Source: Piscibacillus sp052246295
GTDB taxonomy: Bacteria; Bacillota; Bacilli; Bacillales; Alkalibacillaceae
DNA length: 64,000 nt
Reading direction: 5' to 3' (one strand)
Assembly (NCBI GenBank): GCA_052246295.1
Contig: JBQQCO010000002.1
The translations under genes and the position numbers were made by a program. The notes beneath the pieces are model-generated. The model saw nothing but the letters and a program-made list of their open reading frames with translations. It had not been told where the DNA came from and did no database searches. Below, piece by piece: positions 35,281 to 44,914 of this stretch (position 1 is its first letter; every line of letters begins with the position of its first letter).

Positions 35281-36245
35281 TGAAGCACGTGTTACCTTTT
35301 GAAAAACCTGTAGTTGAATTGCGAGAGAAGATTGCAGAGCTTAAGAAAATAACAGCTGAAAGTGATATCGACTTTAGTGATGAGATTTCAAAGCTTGAAG
35401 GTCGCTTGGAGAAGTTAGAGCAAGAAGTATATGGACATATGTCACCATGGGAGCGTGTTCAAATGGCCCGTCATCCAGAGCGTCCTACATCACTTGATTA
35501 TATAGAAAATCTTTTCACCAACTTTCTAGAGTTACACGGTGATCGTTATTACGGTGACGATGAAGCAATCGTAGGAGGTATCGCTAAGTTTGAGGGGATT
35601 CCTGTGACAGTCATTGGGCACCAACGAGGTAAAGATACAAAGGAAAATATTCGTCGTAACTTTGGTATGCCACACCCTGAAGGTTATCGCAAGGCATTAC
35701 GTTTAATGTATCAAGCTGAGAAGTTTAATCGACCTATTATTACGTTTATTGATACGAAAGGCGCTTACCCTGGCCGTGCGGCGGAAGAACGTGGGCAAAG
35801 TGAAGCTATTGCACGTAATTTAAGGGAAATGGCTGGCCTAACGGTTCCAATTATCTGTGTTGTTATCGGTGAAGGCGGAAGTGGAGGAGCCTTAGGTATT
35901 AGTGTAGGTGACCGTTTATACATGCTTGAGAACTCTACTTATTCGGTAATTTCTCCAGAAGGTGCAGCTGCCTTACTATGGAAGGACTCTAACCTTGCAC
36001 AAAAAGCCGCCGAAAGTATGAAGATTACCTCTTACGACTTAAAAGAATTAGGTATTATAGATGAGGTTATTAAAGAAGTTCAAGGTGGAGCACACCGTAA
36101 TATTGAAGAGCAAGCAGAATCGATCCGCCAAACAATCCGTAAAGGACTAGATGAGTTAACTAAACTGACGGATGAACAATTGCTTGAAGAAAGATGGGAG
36201 AAGTATCAGCAGATTGGTGCGGTAACATCTGCTGTAAGGAGCTGA
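35280..36245 (+). CDS. accA: Acetyl-CoA carboxylase carboxyltransferase subunit alpha
   Basis: AccA forms the carboxyltransferase heterotetramer with AccD. The 321-residue protein shows an N-terminal coiled-coil dimerisation segment. The catalytic region follows, with GHQRGKDTKENIRRNFGMPH, FIDTKGAYPGRAAEERGQ and GEGGSGGALGI. Its ATG overlaps the accD stop, so the two subunits are translationally coupled. A terminator overlaps its stop codon. Confidence 0.97.
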   Translation: MKHVLPFEKPVVELREKIAELKKITAESDIDFSDEISKLEGRLEKLEQEVYGHMSPWERVQMARHPERPTSLDYIENLFTNFLELHGDRYYGDDEAIVGGIAKFEGIPVTVIGHQRGKDTKENIRRNFGMPHPEGYRKALRLMYQAEKFNRPIITFIDTKGAYPGRAAEERGQSEAIARNLREMAGLTVPIICVVIGEGGSGGALGISVGDRLYMLENSTYSVISPEGAAALLWKDSNLAQKAAESMKITSYDLKELGIIDEVIKEVQGGAHRNIEEQAESIRQTIRKGLDELTKLTDEQLLEERWEKYQQIGAVTSAVRS

Positions 36246-36266
36246 TTCGATTCAGCTCCTTTTTTA
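36236..36266 (+). terminator. Terminator of accDA
   Basis: AAGGAGCTGA pairs with TTCAGCTCCTT around TTCGA, followed by T6; the left arm includes the accA stop. Confidence 0.92.
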
Positions 36267-36454
36267 CTTCATAATACACGATTGAATTAACGTTCATTAG
36301 TATGATAAATTAAATATTTGTAAATCAGGTTTAACGCTAGTAAACAATATAAGTTTTTAAACTTTCGAACTTTTTCTTTAGTAGACGTTTGCATGGTATT
36401 TAATGTGTTATTGTACTAAAATATAAACATAATAGCAGAGACGAGGTGTTAGAT

Positions 36455-37414
36455 GTGAAACGAATAGGTATCTTGACAAGTGGAGGAGATGCTCCAGGGA
36501 TGAATGCTGCGATCCGTTCGGTTGTTAGAAGTAGCATTTATCATGATATAGAGATTTATGGAATCTATTATGGATACCAAGGACTGATTGAAGGGCATAT
36601 TAAACGTTTACATATAGGTTCAGTGGGTGACATCATCCAACGAGGCGGAACGATGCTGTATTCCTCACGCTCTGAAGAGTTTAAAACAGGAGAAGGACAA
36701 GCTAAGGCCATTGAACAATTAAAGAAACATGATATTGAAGGATTGGTTGTCATTGGCGGAGATGGTTCGTTTAGAGGTGCACAAAAGCTAACAGAAAAAG
36801 GCTTTCCTTGTATCGGTATTCCAGGAACTATTGATAATGATATTCCAGGTACTGATAATACAATTGGCTTTGATACAGCCTTAAATACAGTCATTCAAGC
36901 AGTGGACAAAATCCGTGATACAGCTACCTCTCATGAACGTATTTATGTCATTGAAGTAATGGGACGTGATGCTGGCGACTTAGCTTTATGGGCAGGTGTT
37001 GCAGCTGGTGCGGAAAGTATATTAATTCCAGAATTTCCACATGATTTAGAGGAAGTAACAGAAAAAATTAAACGCGGACATGAACGTGGCAAACGTCATA
37101 GCATTATCATGGTGGCTGAAGGTGTTGGAAGCGCTAATGATATAGCTAATCATATTAAAGATGACTTACAAGTTGAAACAAGAGTAACAGTTCTTGGGCA
37201 TACACAAAGAGGAGGCTCACCAACAGCCTTTGATCGTGTATTAGCTGGGAGACTAGGTGCATACGCGGTTGATTTACTAAAAGGTGGTCAACAAGGACGA
37301 ATGGTTGGTGTTCAAAACAATCAATTAGTGCATCATGATATTATTGAAGCATTAAAATTAAAAAATGAAATTTCTGATGACTTGTATAACTTATCTAATC
37401 AGTTATCGATTTAG
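36455..37414 (+). CDS. pfkA: 6-phosphofructokinase
   Basis: ATP-dependent phosphofructokinase phosphorylates fructose-6-phosphate in glycolysis. The 319-residue length is exact for the Bacillus enzyme. Motifs include LTSGGDAPGMN at residue 8, VVIGGDGSFRGA, the active site PGTIDNDIPGTD, and LGHTQRGGSP. It starts at GTG 36455 behind GAGGTG; an in-frame GTG at 36446 would overlap this site. It forms an operon with pyk 23 bases downstream, as in other Bacilli. Confidence 0.97.
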   Translation: MKRIGILTSGGDAPGMNAAIRSVVRSSIYHDIEIYGIYYGYQGLIEGHIKRLHIGSVGDIIQRGGTMLYSSRSEEFKTGEGQAKAIEQLKKHDIEGLVVIGGDGSFRGAQKLTEKGFPCIGIPGTIDNDIPGTDNTIGFDTALNTVIQAVDKIRDTATSHERIYVIEVMGRDAGDLALWAGVAAGAESILIPEFPHDLEEVTEKIKRGHERGKRHSIIMVAEGVGSANDIANHIKDDLQVETRVTVLGHTQRGGSPTAFDRVLAGRLGAYAVDLLKGGQQGRMVGVQNNQLVHHDIIEALKLKNEISDDLYNLSNQLSI

Positions 37415-37437
37415 AAGTTTGTTTGAGGAGGATATTA

Positions 37438-39198
37438 ATGAAAAACACTAAGATTGTATGTACAATAGGACCGGCTTCAGAGTCTGTTGAAACATTAAAA
37501 AAACTCATTGAAGCTGGTATGAATGTAGCACGATTAAACTTCTCTCATGGTGATCATGAGGAACAAAAGCAACGTATTGCAAATATTAGACAAGCAGCTA
37601 ACGAAATGGATCAATCTATAGCTATTCTTTTAGATACAAAAGGGCCAGAAATTCGTACTGGTTTATTTGAAGAAGATGAGGTTGAGTTAGTAAAAGGTTC
37701 TACAGTGACATTAACGATGGATGAAATTAAAGGTAACAAAGAACGTTTTACGATTACTTATAAAGGTCTTATTGATGATATTGAAGTTGGAAAACAAATA
37801 TTATTAGATGATGGCTTAATTGCTTTAGAAGTAACTGACATCAATCAAAATGAACAAGAGATTGTTACAAAGGTACTTAATACGGGAATGATTAAAGACC
37901 GTAAAGGCGTAAATGTTCCAAATGTAAGAGTAAACTTACCTGGAATCACAGACAAAGATGCCAATGATATTCTATTTGGTATTGAACAAGATGTTGACTT
38001 TATAGCAGCATCATTTGTAAGAAGACCTTCTGATGTGCTTGAAATTAGAGAACTTTTAGAGAAAAATAATGCTGATCACATTAAGATTATTCCAAAAATC
38101 GAGAATCGAGAAGGCGTTGATAATTTAGATCAAATTATTAACATCAGCGATGGAATTATGGTTGCACGTGGTGACCTAGGTGTAGAAATACCAGCAGAGG
38201 AAGTTCCATTCATACAGAAAACAATGATTAAAAAGTGTAATCAAGCAGGTAAGCCAGTCATTACAGCCACTCAAATGCTTGATTCAATGCAACGTAACCC
38301 ACGACCAACGCGTGCTGAGGCTAGTGATGTAGCAAACGCAATCTATGATGGTACTGATGCCATTATGTTAAGTGGAGAAACTGCTGCAGGTGATTACCCT
38401 GTTGACGCGGTTAAAACAATGCATAATATTGCAGTTTACACAGAGAAAACCCTAGAAAATAAAGCAGTAACAAACGACCGTGATCTTGAAGTCGACTTTA
38501 ATATTACAGATGCGATCAGTCATTCAGCTGCTAGTTTATCTGAAGACTTATCTGTTAAAGCAATTATTACGCCAACTGAAAGCGGAAATACTGCACGAAT
38601 GGTTTCAAAATATCGCCCAAAAGCGCCAATTGTAGCTGTAACATCACACGCTTATGTTAGTCGACAATTGAGCTTAGTATGGGGTGTCCACGCAATCCAA
38701 GGTGAGCGCGTACAATCAACAGATGAAATGTTACAACATGCTATTGATAAAGGCCTAGAAACTAAACTGTTTAACCATGGTGACCGAGTTGTTATAACAG
38801 CAGGTGTTCCTGTTGGTGAAAGTGGTACAACGAACTTAATCAAAGTACACGTTGTTGGTAATGTGGTAGCAAAAGGTCAAGGAATCGGTCAACAAGGAGC
38901 AATTGGTAAAGCATTTGTAAGCAATGACACAGCGCTGCTAGAGAAAGAATTTAAAGAAGGAGATATACTTGTTACATCTGCAACTGATCGTGAAATGATG
39001 CCTGTTGTTGAGAAAGCTGCTGGAATTATTACTGAAGAAGGTGGTTTAACGAGTCACGCAGCAGTTGTCGCTTTAAACCTAGGAATCCCTGTTGTCGTTG
39101 GCGTTGACCAAGCTCTTGAGAAGATTAAACACGGAGAGGAAATCACGATAGACCCTTCAAACGGTAGTATTTATCAAGGCCGCACAACGGTGATTTAA
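37438..39198 (+). CDS. pyk: Pyruvate kinase with C-terminal PEP-utiliser domain
   Basis: Pyruvate kinase makes pyruvate and ATP from PEP. The 586-residue chain has the usual catalytic barrel and A/C domains (residues 1-470: MKNTKIVCTIGPASES, GDLGVEIPAEEVP, KPVITATQMLDSM, LSGETAAGDYP). The extra C-terminal domain typical of Bacillus contains the EEGGLTSHAAVVA motif near residue 540. ATG 37438 follows GAGGAGG. pfkA-pyk co-transcription is the conserved arrangement. Confidence 0.97.
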   Translation: MKNTKIVCTIGPASESVETLKKLIEAGMNVARLNFSHGDHEEQKQRIANIRQAANEMDQSIAILLDTKGPEIRTGLFEEDEVELVKGSTVTLTMDEIKGNKERFTITYKGLIDDIEVGKQILLDDGLIALEVTDINQNEQEIVTKVLNTGMIKDRKGVNVPNVRVNLPGITDKDANDILFGIEQDVDFIAASFVRRPSDVLEIRELLEKNNADHIKIIPKIENREGVDNLDQIINISDGIMVARGDLGVEIPAEEVPFIQKTMIKKCNQAGKPVITATQMLDSMQRNPRPTRAEASDVANAIYDGTDAIMLSGETAAGDYPVDAVKTMHNIAVYTEKTLENKAVTNDRDLEVDFNITDAISHSAASLSEDLSVKAIITPTESGNTARMVSKYRPKAPIVAVTSHAYVSRQLSLVWGVHAIQGERVQSTDEMLQHAIDKGLETKLFNHGDRVVITAGVPVGESGTTNLIKVHVVGNVVAKGQGIGQQGAIGKAFVSNDTALLEKEFKEGDILVTSATDREMMPVVEKAAGIITEEGGLTSHAAVVALNLGIPVVVGVDQALEKIKHGEEITIDPSNGSIYQGRTTVI

Positions 39199-39213
39199 AA
39201 AGGGGAAATGAAA

Positions 39214-39609
39214 ATGTTTCGTATTTTATTCTTTTTAATAATTGTCATATCAGCTGTTGAGATTGCCATATTCGTTTGGTTAGGAAATGTATTTAATGTT
39301 TGGTTCGTTCTATTTGGGATTATTCTAACTGGATTAGTAGGTGCTCTACTAGCCAAGCAACAAGGAATAGATATATTAAATAGAGCAAGGTTTGAGCTAT
39401 CTAGAGGACAAGCACCTACTAATGAAATTTTAGATGGTATTGCAATTTTAGTTGGATCTGTTTTATTGTTTACACCTGGATTTGTGACAGACCTTATCGG
39501 GTTTTTATTACTCATTCCGCAAACTAGAAGGCCAGCTAAGGTATATATTAAGAAGATTTTATCTGAGATGTTTCGTAAAGGATCTATTAAAGTATTCAGA
39601 CAATATTAA
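39214..39609 (+). CDS. fxsA: FxsA family membrane protein
   Basis: FxsA is a small inner-membrane protein; overproduction of the E. coli protein relieves F-plasmid exclusion of phage T7. This 131-residue protein has four hydrophobic stretches and the conserved LVGALLAKQQG and LLFTPGFVTDLIGFLLLIP segments. ATG 39214 with GGGG eight bases upstream is preferred over ATG 39208, which is too close to the site. It follows pyk by 15 bases, probably in the same operon, and its stop overlaps that of ytvI. Confidence 0.9.
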   Translation: MFRILFFLIIVISAVEIAIFVWLGNVFNVWFVLFGIILTGLVGALLAKQQGIDILNRARFELSRGQAPTNEILDGIAILVGSVLLFTPGFVTDLIGFLLLIPQTRRPAKVYIKKILSEMFRKGSIKVFRQY

Positions 39610-40703
39610 TCCACAATATAGTTTTTCAAAGCTCTAAAAGCTCCGGATTGAGCTAATGCTTTGATGCTGACTGCAGCAATGGGCCCAAGTAGAAAACCAA
39701 TAAAGCCAAATAATTTCATGAATACAAATAGAATTATAATGAGAAGTAGTGGATGAACTCCGATGGATGAACCTACTAATTTAGGCTCTAATATATTCCT
39801 TATTATAATAAGGAATATAAATAATATGCTTAGTTGAATAGTTAACGTGTAATGATTTGTGAAAAACAAATACAATATCCAAGGAGTAAATAATCCACTA
39901 ATTCCGATAAAAGGTATTAAATCTAAAAAAACAGCAACAGAAGCTATAGCTAGTGCATGATTAACATCGAAAAATAACAATCCAAAGTATACGATGACGC
40001 CAGTTATTAAGACAATTATTAATTGTGCTAACGCATACCTTTTAATTAAGGATACGAAACTATCTTTAATTGTTTGAATGTAGTCGGTCATTTTATTTGG
40101 GAGACTTATGTTTAGGTCGGATAACCATTTTGGCCCGTCAGAACTTATGAAAAATGTTCCAATTAAAATGAATAATACAATGTAGCTAGCTTTCAGAATC
40201 TTGGTTATGCTATTAATGGTATTTTGAAAAAAATTAATTAGTAAGTGCTGACTATAATCTTTAATACTGTTCATCATATCGTTCATGAGGTCTTTTAACA
40301 TCGTTTGAGATTGCGGTTGGATAGAGTTTATATAAGATGCAATTAATTCATAGGAACGATCAATCAATCGTTCACTCCATAATTGAACAGCTTTAAATGT
40401 TTCTTCAATACTGTGAGGCATGATATGAGCTAAGTATTGAAATAAATGGACAAGCTCGATTAGGCTAAATGTAATGAAGGTGACGAAGCTAAATAACATG
40501 AGCACTAGGACACTAATAACTGCTAGTTTCCTGTTCAGGTTGAGCTTGTCCTGCAACATTTGAACAAGTGGGTTAATCATAATGGCAATGATTAAACTTA
40601 ATGCAAAAGGAAATAAATGATGAAAAATTAAATAAATGATTAACCCAACGATACATATCCAAAACATTAACTTAAACAAGTTCATATAATTTATAGTCAT
40701 CAT
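39606..40703 (-). CDS. ytvI: AI-2E family transporter YtvI
   Basis: This 365-residue polytopic protein belongs to the AI-2E/PerM transporter family. It shows seven or eight membrane helices, with the conserved C-terminal block GVHPLLLIIILFVFMKLFGFIGFLLGPIAAV. The substrate in Bacillus is not established; some relatives are Na+/H+ antiporters. AAAGGAA precedes the ATG at 40703. Its last four bases overlap fxsA, so the two genes converge tail to tail. Confidence 0.9.
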   Translation of the reverse strand: MMTINYMNLFKLMFWICIVGLIIYLIFHHLFPFALSLIIAIMINPLVQMLQDKLNLNRKLAVISVLVLMLFSFVTFITFSLIELVHLFQYLAHIMPHSIEETFKAVQLWSERLIDRSYELIASYINSIQPQSQTMLKDLMNDMMNSIKDYSQHLLINFFQNTINSITKILKASYIVLFILIGTFFISSDGPKWLSDLNISLPNKMTDYIQTIKDSFVSLIKRYALAQLIIVLITGVIVYFGLLFFDVNHALAIASVAVFLDLIPFIGISGLFTPWILYLFFTNHYTLTIQLSILFIFLIIIRNILEPKLVGSSIGVHPLLLIIILFVFMKLFGFIGFLLGPIAAVSIKALAQSGAFRALKNYIVD

Positions 40704-40745
40704 TCTATTCCTTTCGGTTGATTAACTTAGAAAGAAGGGTTATGA

Positions 40746-41219
40746 GTGTTATCATCATCCACTTTGTTTTTACTCATTTTGTTATTACTCGGTTTTATCG
40801 CTAAAAACCAAGCTATTCTTATTGCAGTATACATTTTACTCGGGATCAAACTATTAAAGTTAGATGATAAAGTGTTTCCATTTTTAGAATCAAAAGGACT
40901 ATTCTTAGGAGTCGTCGTTATTACGGTTGCAGTATTAGTTCCAATAGCAACAGGTGATATTGGCTTTCAAGAACTTGTCCAAAGCGTTAAGTCCTACTAC
41001 GCATGGATTGCGCTTATAGCAGGAATGTTTGTTGCTTATATTGCTAAAGATGGATTACATCTTTTAGCTAATGAACCACACCTTACTGCTGCATTAGTCA
41101 TTGGGACCATCTTAGCCGTTGTATTTTTCCAAGGTGTTGCTGTAGGACCGCTAATCGGAGCTGGTATTGCCTACATTACAATGCAAGCTGTTGACTCGAT
41201 TATTAAAATATTCTCTTAA
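40746..41219 (+). CDS. ytwI: DUF441/UPF0756 membrane protein YtwI
   Basis: This 157-residue membrane protein of UPF0756 (DUF441) has four or five hydrophobic helices, starting MLSSSTLFLLILLLLGFIAKN. The conserved VGPLIGAGIAYI segment lies near the C-terminus. Function is unknown. It starts at GTG 40746 behind AAGGG and lies between ytvI and citZ, as in B. subtilis. Confidence 0.9.
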   Translation: MLSSSTLFLLILLLLGFIAKNQAILIAVYILLGIKLLKLDDKVFPFLESKGLFLGVVVITVAVLVPIATGDIGFQELVQSVKSYYAWIALIAGMFVAYIAKDGLHLLANEPHLTAALVIGTILAVVFFQGVAVGPLIGAGIAYITMQAVDSIIKIFS

Positions 41220-41301
41220 GTTTAATTGAATTTTCTCAGGGGAATATATTTAATAGCTATGCAGACATTAAAGATAATATTATTTTCTTAAGTAGAAAGA
41301 T

Positions 41302-41330
41302 TTCACATTCCTTAGAATTTTGTTTATAAT
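41302..41330 (+). promoter_or_regulatory. Probable sigma-A promoter of citZ
   Basis: TTCACA (41302-41307) and TATAAT (41325-41330) are 17 bases apart, about 97 bases before the citZ ATG, leaving a long leader. Confidence 0.55.
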
Positions 41331-41368
41331 GGTCTATGGGACAATTATGCTAGAGGAATAATAGATTG

Positions 41369-41386
41369 AAGTGTATACATACACTT
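41369..41386 (+). promoter_or_regulatory. Dyad in the citZ leader
   Basis: AAGTGTAT and ATACACTT flank an AC centre: a perfect 8-bp inverted repeat about 35 bases downstream of the predicted transcription start and 40 bases before the citZ start. In B. subtilis citZ is controlled by CcpC and CcpA. This dyad is not an evident match to either and is a candidate operator or small hairpin. Confidence 0.45.
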
Positions 41387-41426
41387 GTTGCTCTATGATT
41401 AAATTGTGGAAAAGGAGAGAGATACT

Positions 41427-42542
41427 ATGTCAAACCCGAAAGGTCTTGAAGGAATCGTCGCAACTGAATCCTCAATTAGTTCAATCATCGACGACAAATT
41501 GACTTACGTTGGTTATGATATCGATGATTTAGCTGAGAACTCAAGCTTTGAAGAAATTATTTACTTACTATGGAATCAAAAATTACCTACACAAAGTGAA
41601 CTTGATTCTTTTAAACAAGAACTTGCTGACAACATGACCATTCCTCAAGAAGTGATTGACCACCTGAAATCATACGATTTAAAAACGGTTCATCCAATGG
41701 CTGCTTTAAGAACAGCTGTATCTATGCTTGGCCTTTATGATGAAGAGGCTGATGTGATGGAACAAGATGCAAACCGTCGTAAAGCACTTCGCTTACAAGC
41801 TAAAATTCCTACAATTGTTACGGCATTTGCTCGTATCCGTAAAGGAGAAGACCCAGTAGCTCCTAAATCTGATTTAGGTTTTGCTGCTAACTTCTTATAC
41901 ATGTTAAAAGGTAAAGATCCTGAAAGCATTGAAGAAGAAGCATTTAATAAAGCATTAGTACTTCACGCTGACCATGAGTTAAACGCATCAACATTTACAG
42001 CACGTGTATGTGTAGCTACTCTATCTGACATATATTCAGGTGTTACGGCTGCAATTGGTGCTTTAAAAGGACCTTTACACGGTGGTGCTAATGAGCGTGT
42101 AATGAGTATGCTATCTGAAATCGGTGAAGAAGAAAAAGCTATTGAATACATCGAAGAAAAGTTAGCTAATAAAGAAAAAATTATGGGTATGGGACACCGT
42201 GTATACCAAAATGGTGACCCTCGTGCGAAACACTTAAGAGAAATGTCTAAGCAATTAACAGGCATTACTGGTGAAACTAAGTGGTACAATATGTCTGTTA
42301 AGATTGAAGACTACATCAAAGAAAATAAAGGTCTACCAGCAAACGTTGACTTCTATTCAGCGTCTGTATACCACAGCTTAGGAATTGATCATGATCTATT
42401 CACACCAATCTTTGCTGTGAGCCGTGTATCAGGTTGGTTAGCGCATATCTTAGAGCAATACGATAACAACCGCCTAATCCGTCCACGTGCAGAATATGTT
42501 GGACCTAACAAACAAGAATATACTCCAATTGAGAAGCGATAA
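41427..42542 (+). CDS. citZ: Citrate synthase
   Basis: Citrate synthase condenses oxaloacetate and acetyl-CoA at the entry of the TCA cycle. The 371-residue type II-like Gram-positive enzyme has the active-site histidines in GPLHGGANE and MGMGHRVYQNGDPRAKHL, and the catalytic Asp region FYSASVYHSLGI. ATG 41427 follows AAAGGAGAG. It leads the citZ-icd-mdh cluster, but a hairpin at 42547-42569 lies between citZ and icd. Confidence 0.97.
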   Translation: MSNPKGLEGIVATESSISSIIDDKLTYVGYDIDDLAENSSFEEIIYLLWNQKLPTQSELDSFKQELADNMTIPQEVIDHLKSYDLKTVHPMAALRTAVSMLGLYDEEADVMEQDANRRKALRLQAKIPTIVTAFARIRKGEDPVAPKSDLGFAANFLYMLKGKDPESIEEEAFNKALVLHADHELNASTFTARVCVATLSDIYSGVTAAIGALKGPLHGGANERVMSMLSEIGEEEKAIEYIEEKLANKEKIMGMGHRVYQNGDPRAKHLREMSKQLTGITGETKWYNMSVKIEDYIKENKGLPANVDFYSASVYHSLGIDHDLFTPIFAVSRVSGWLAHILEQYDNNRLIRPRAEYVGPNKQEYTPIEKR

Positions 42543-42546
42543 AACC

Positions 42547-42569
42547 AAAAGCCGGTTGAGCCGGCTTTT
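42547..42569 (+). terminator. Hairpin between citZ and icd
   Basis: AAAAGCCGG pairs with CCGGCTTTT around TTGAG, but only a T4 tail follows. It may be a partial terminator or mRNA-processing signal setting citZ level relative to icd and mdh. Confidence 0.6.
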
Positions 42570-42618
42570 GTGATGTTATTAAATAATATAGTGTAAAAAG
42601 AACTAGGAGGTAATGACA

Positions 42619-43890
42619 TTGACACAAGGTGAAAGAATTACAGTTGAAAATGGCAAAATGAATGTACCAAACAACGCAATTATTCCTTATATTGAAGGTG
42701 ACGGTACTGGTCCAGATATCTGGGCAGCAGCATCACGCGTACTAGAAGCAGCAGTTGAGAAAGCTTATAACGGTGAAAAGAGCATCGAGTGGAAAGAAGT
42801 TCTTGCTGGTCAAAAAGCTAAAGATAACACAGGTGAATGGTTACCTAAAGAAACTTTAGATACTATCCGTGAATACAAGATTGCTATTAAAGGACCTTTA
42901 ACTACACCAATTGGTGGCGGAATTCGTTCTTTAAACGTAGCATTACGTCAAGAACTTGACTTATTCACTTGCTTACGTCCAGTTAAGCACTTCTCAGGTG
43001 TACCATCTCCAGTTAAGCGACCTGAAGATGTAGACATGCAAATTTTCCGTGAAAACACAGAGGATATTTATGCAGGTATTGAGTGGCAAGAAGGTACAGA
43101 TGAAGTTAAAAAGGTCATTGACTTCATTCAGAACGAAATGGGTGTTAACAAAATCCGTTTCCCTGAAACTTCAGGTATCGGCATTAAGCCAGTATCAAAA
43201 GAAGGAACTGAGCGTTTAGTACGTTCTGCTATTGAGTATGCTCTTACTGAAGGTAAGAAGAGTGTAACATTAGTACACAAAGGTAATATTATGAAATTCA
43301 CAGAAGGTTCATTTAAAGCTTGGGGTTATGATCTTGCAGAACGTGAATACGGCGATAAAGTGTTCACTTGGAAAGAATACGATCAAATCGTTGAAGAAAA
43401 AGGTCGTGAAGCTGCAGACCAAGCACAAAAAGAAGCTGAGGATGCAGGACGCATTATCGTAAAAGATGCGATTGCGGATATCTTCTTACAACAAATTCTA
43501 ACTCGCCCTAAAGAGTTCGATGTGGTTGCGACTATGAACTTAAACGGTGACTACATTTCTGATGCACTAGCTGCACAAGTTGGTGGAATTGGAATCGCAC
43601 CAGGTGCGAATATTAACTACGAAACTGGTCATGCTATTTTTGAAGCAACTCACGGTACAGCACCTAAATATGCTGGCTTAGATAAGGTTAACCCATCTTC
43701 AGTAATCCTATCTGGTACGTTAATGTTAGACCACTTAGGTTGGAGAGAAGCTAGTGAACTAATTCACAAAGCAATGGACAAAACAATTGCAAGTAAAGTT
43801 GTAACTTATGACTTTGCACGTCTAATGGATGGTGCTACTGAAGTTAAATGTTCTGAATTCGGTGACGAGCTAATTAAAAACATGGACTAA
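42619..43890 (+). CDS. icd: NADP-dependent isocitrate dehydrogenase
   Basis: Isocitrate dehydrogenase produces 2-oxoglutarate and NADPH. The sequence follows the B. subtilis enzyme closely, for example PYIEGDGTGPDIW, FRENTEDIYAGIEW and NLNGDYISDALAAQVGGIGIAPG. I place the start at TTG 42619, giving MTQGERITV and exactly 423 residues, as in B. subtilis, with AGGAGG eight bases upstream. An ATG at 42613 would lie only two bases from the site. It is second in citZ-icd-mdh. Confidence 0.97.
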   Translation: MTQGERITVENGKMNVPNNAIIPYIEGDGTGPDIWAAASRVLEAAVEKAYNGEKSIEWKEVLAGQKAKDNTGEWLPKETLDTIREYKIAIKGPLTTPIGGGIRSLNVALRQELDLFTCLRPVKHFSGVPSPVKRPEDVDMQIFRENTEDIYAGIEWQEGTDEVKKVIDFIQNEMGVNKIRFPETSGIGIKPVSKEGTERLVRSAIEYALTEGKKSVTLVHKGNIMKFTEGSFKAWGYDLAEREYGDKVFTWKEYDQIVEEKGREAADQAQKEAEDAGRIIVKDAIADIFLQQILTRPKEFDVVATMNLNGDYISDALAAQVGGIGIAPGANINYETGHAIFEATHGTAPKYAGLDKVNPSSVILSGTLMLDHLGWREASELIHKAMDKTIASKVVTYDFARLMDGATEVKCSEFGDELIKNMD

Positions 43891-43915
43891 TTACATTTTT
43901 AGGAGGAAATAGCTC

Positions 43916-44863
43916 ATGACAATCAAACGAAGAAAAGTTTCTGTCATTGGTGCTGGTTTTACTGGTGCAACAACAGCATTAATGGTTGCTCAAAAAGAGT
44001 TAGCTGATGTTGTGTTAGTGGATATTCCAGATATGGAAGACCCGACTAAAGGTAAAGCGTTAGATATGTTAGAAGCAAGTCCTGTGCAAGGTTTTGATTC
44101 AAATGTTGTTGGTACATCAAACTATGAGGATACAAAAGAATCCGACGTAGTTGTCATCACAGCAGGAATCGCTAGAAAACCTGGAATGAGTCGTGATGAC
44201 TTAGTTGCAACGAATTCAAAAATCATGAAATCTGTAACGAAGGAAATCGTTAAGTATTCTCCTGATTGTTTTATTATCGTTTTAACGAATCCAGTAGATG
44301 CAATGACATATTCTGTATTCCAAGAAGCTGGATTACCTAAGAATCGCGTCATTGGTCAATCAGGTGTTTTAGATACAGCACGCTTCAGAACATTTGTGGC
44401 ACAAGAATTAAACGTTTCAGTAAAAGATATTACTGGTTTCGTTCTTGGCGGCCACGGAGATGACATGGTTCCTATGCTTCGCTACTCTTTTGCTGGAGGC
44501 ATTCCACTAGAGAAGCTAATCTCTAAAGAACGATTAGACCAAATTGTGGAAAGAACACGTAAAGGTGGCGGTGAAATTGTTGGACTATTAGGTAATGGTT
44601 CAGCATATTATGCTCCAGCTGCATCCATTACGGAGATGGTCGAAGCAATTCTTAAGGACCAACGTCGTATTCTACCTGCAATTGCTTATTTAGAGGGTGA
44701 ATATGGCTACAATGACATGTACCTAGGTGTTCCAACAATTCTAGGTGGAAACGGACTTGAAGAAGTCATTGAGCTTGACCTAACCGAAGAAGAAAAAGCT
44801 CAACTAGATAAATCAGCAGATTCGGTTAAAAATGTAATGAAAGTATTAGCTGAAAACGAATAA
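43916..44863 (+). CDS. mdh: Malate dehydrogenase
   Basis: This 315-residue LDH-like malate dehydrogenase interconverts malate and oxaloacetate with NAD+. It has the Rossmann motif VIGAGFTGATTA at residue 10 and the substrate-specificity arginine in ITAGIARKPGMSR. The catalytic Asp/His region is SGVLDTARFRTF and LGGHGDDM. It has an AGGAGG site 25 bases after icd and ends the TCA operon at a terminator. Confidence 0.97.
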   Translation: MTIKRRKVSVIGAGFTGATTALMVAQKELADVVLVDIPDMEDPTKGKALDMLEASPVQGFDSNVVGTSNYEDTKESDVVVITAGIARKPGMSRDDLVATNSKIMKSVTKEIVKYSPDCFIIVLTNPVDAMTYSVFQEAGLPKNRVIGQSGVLDTARFRTFVAQELNVSVKDITGFVLGGHGDDMVPMLRYSFAGGIPLEKLISKERLDQIVERTRKGGGEIVGLLGNGSAYYAPAASITEMVEAILKDQRRILPAIAYLEGEYGYNDMYLGVPTILGGNGLEEVIELDLTEEEKAQLDKSADSVKNVMKVLAENE

Positions 44864-44874
44864 TAAAGTATAAT

Positions 44875-44910
44875 AAGCTCGAGGGAAGATCTCTTTCCTC
44901 GAGCTTTTTT
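44875..44910 (+). terminator. Terminator of the citZ-icd-mdh cluster
   Basis: AAGCTCGAGG (44875-44884) pairs with CCTCGAGCTT (44898-44907), followed by T6. Confidence 0.9.
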
Positions 44911-44914
44911 GTAC

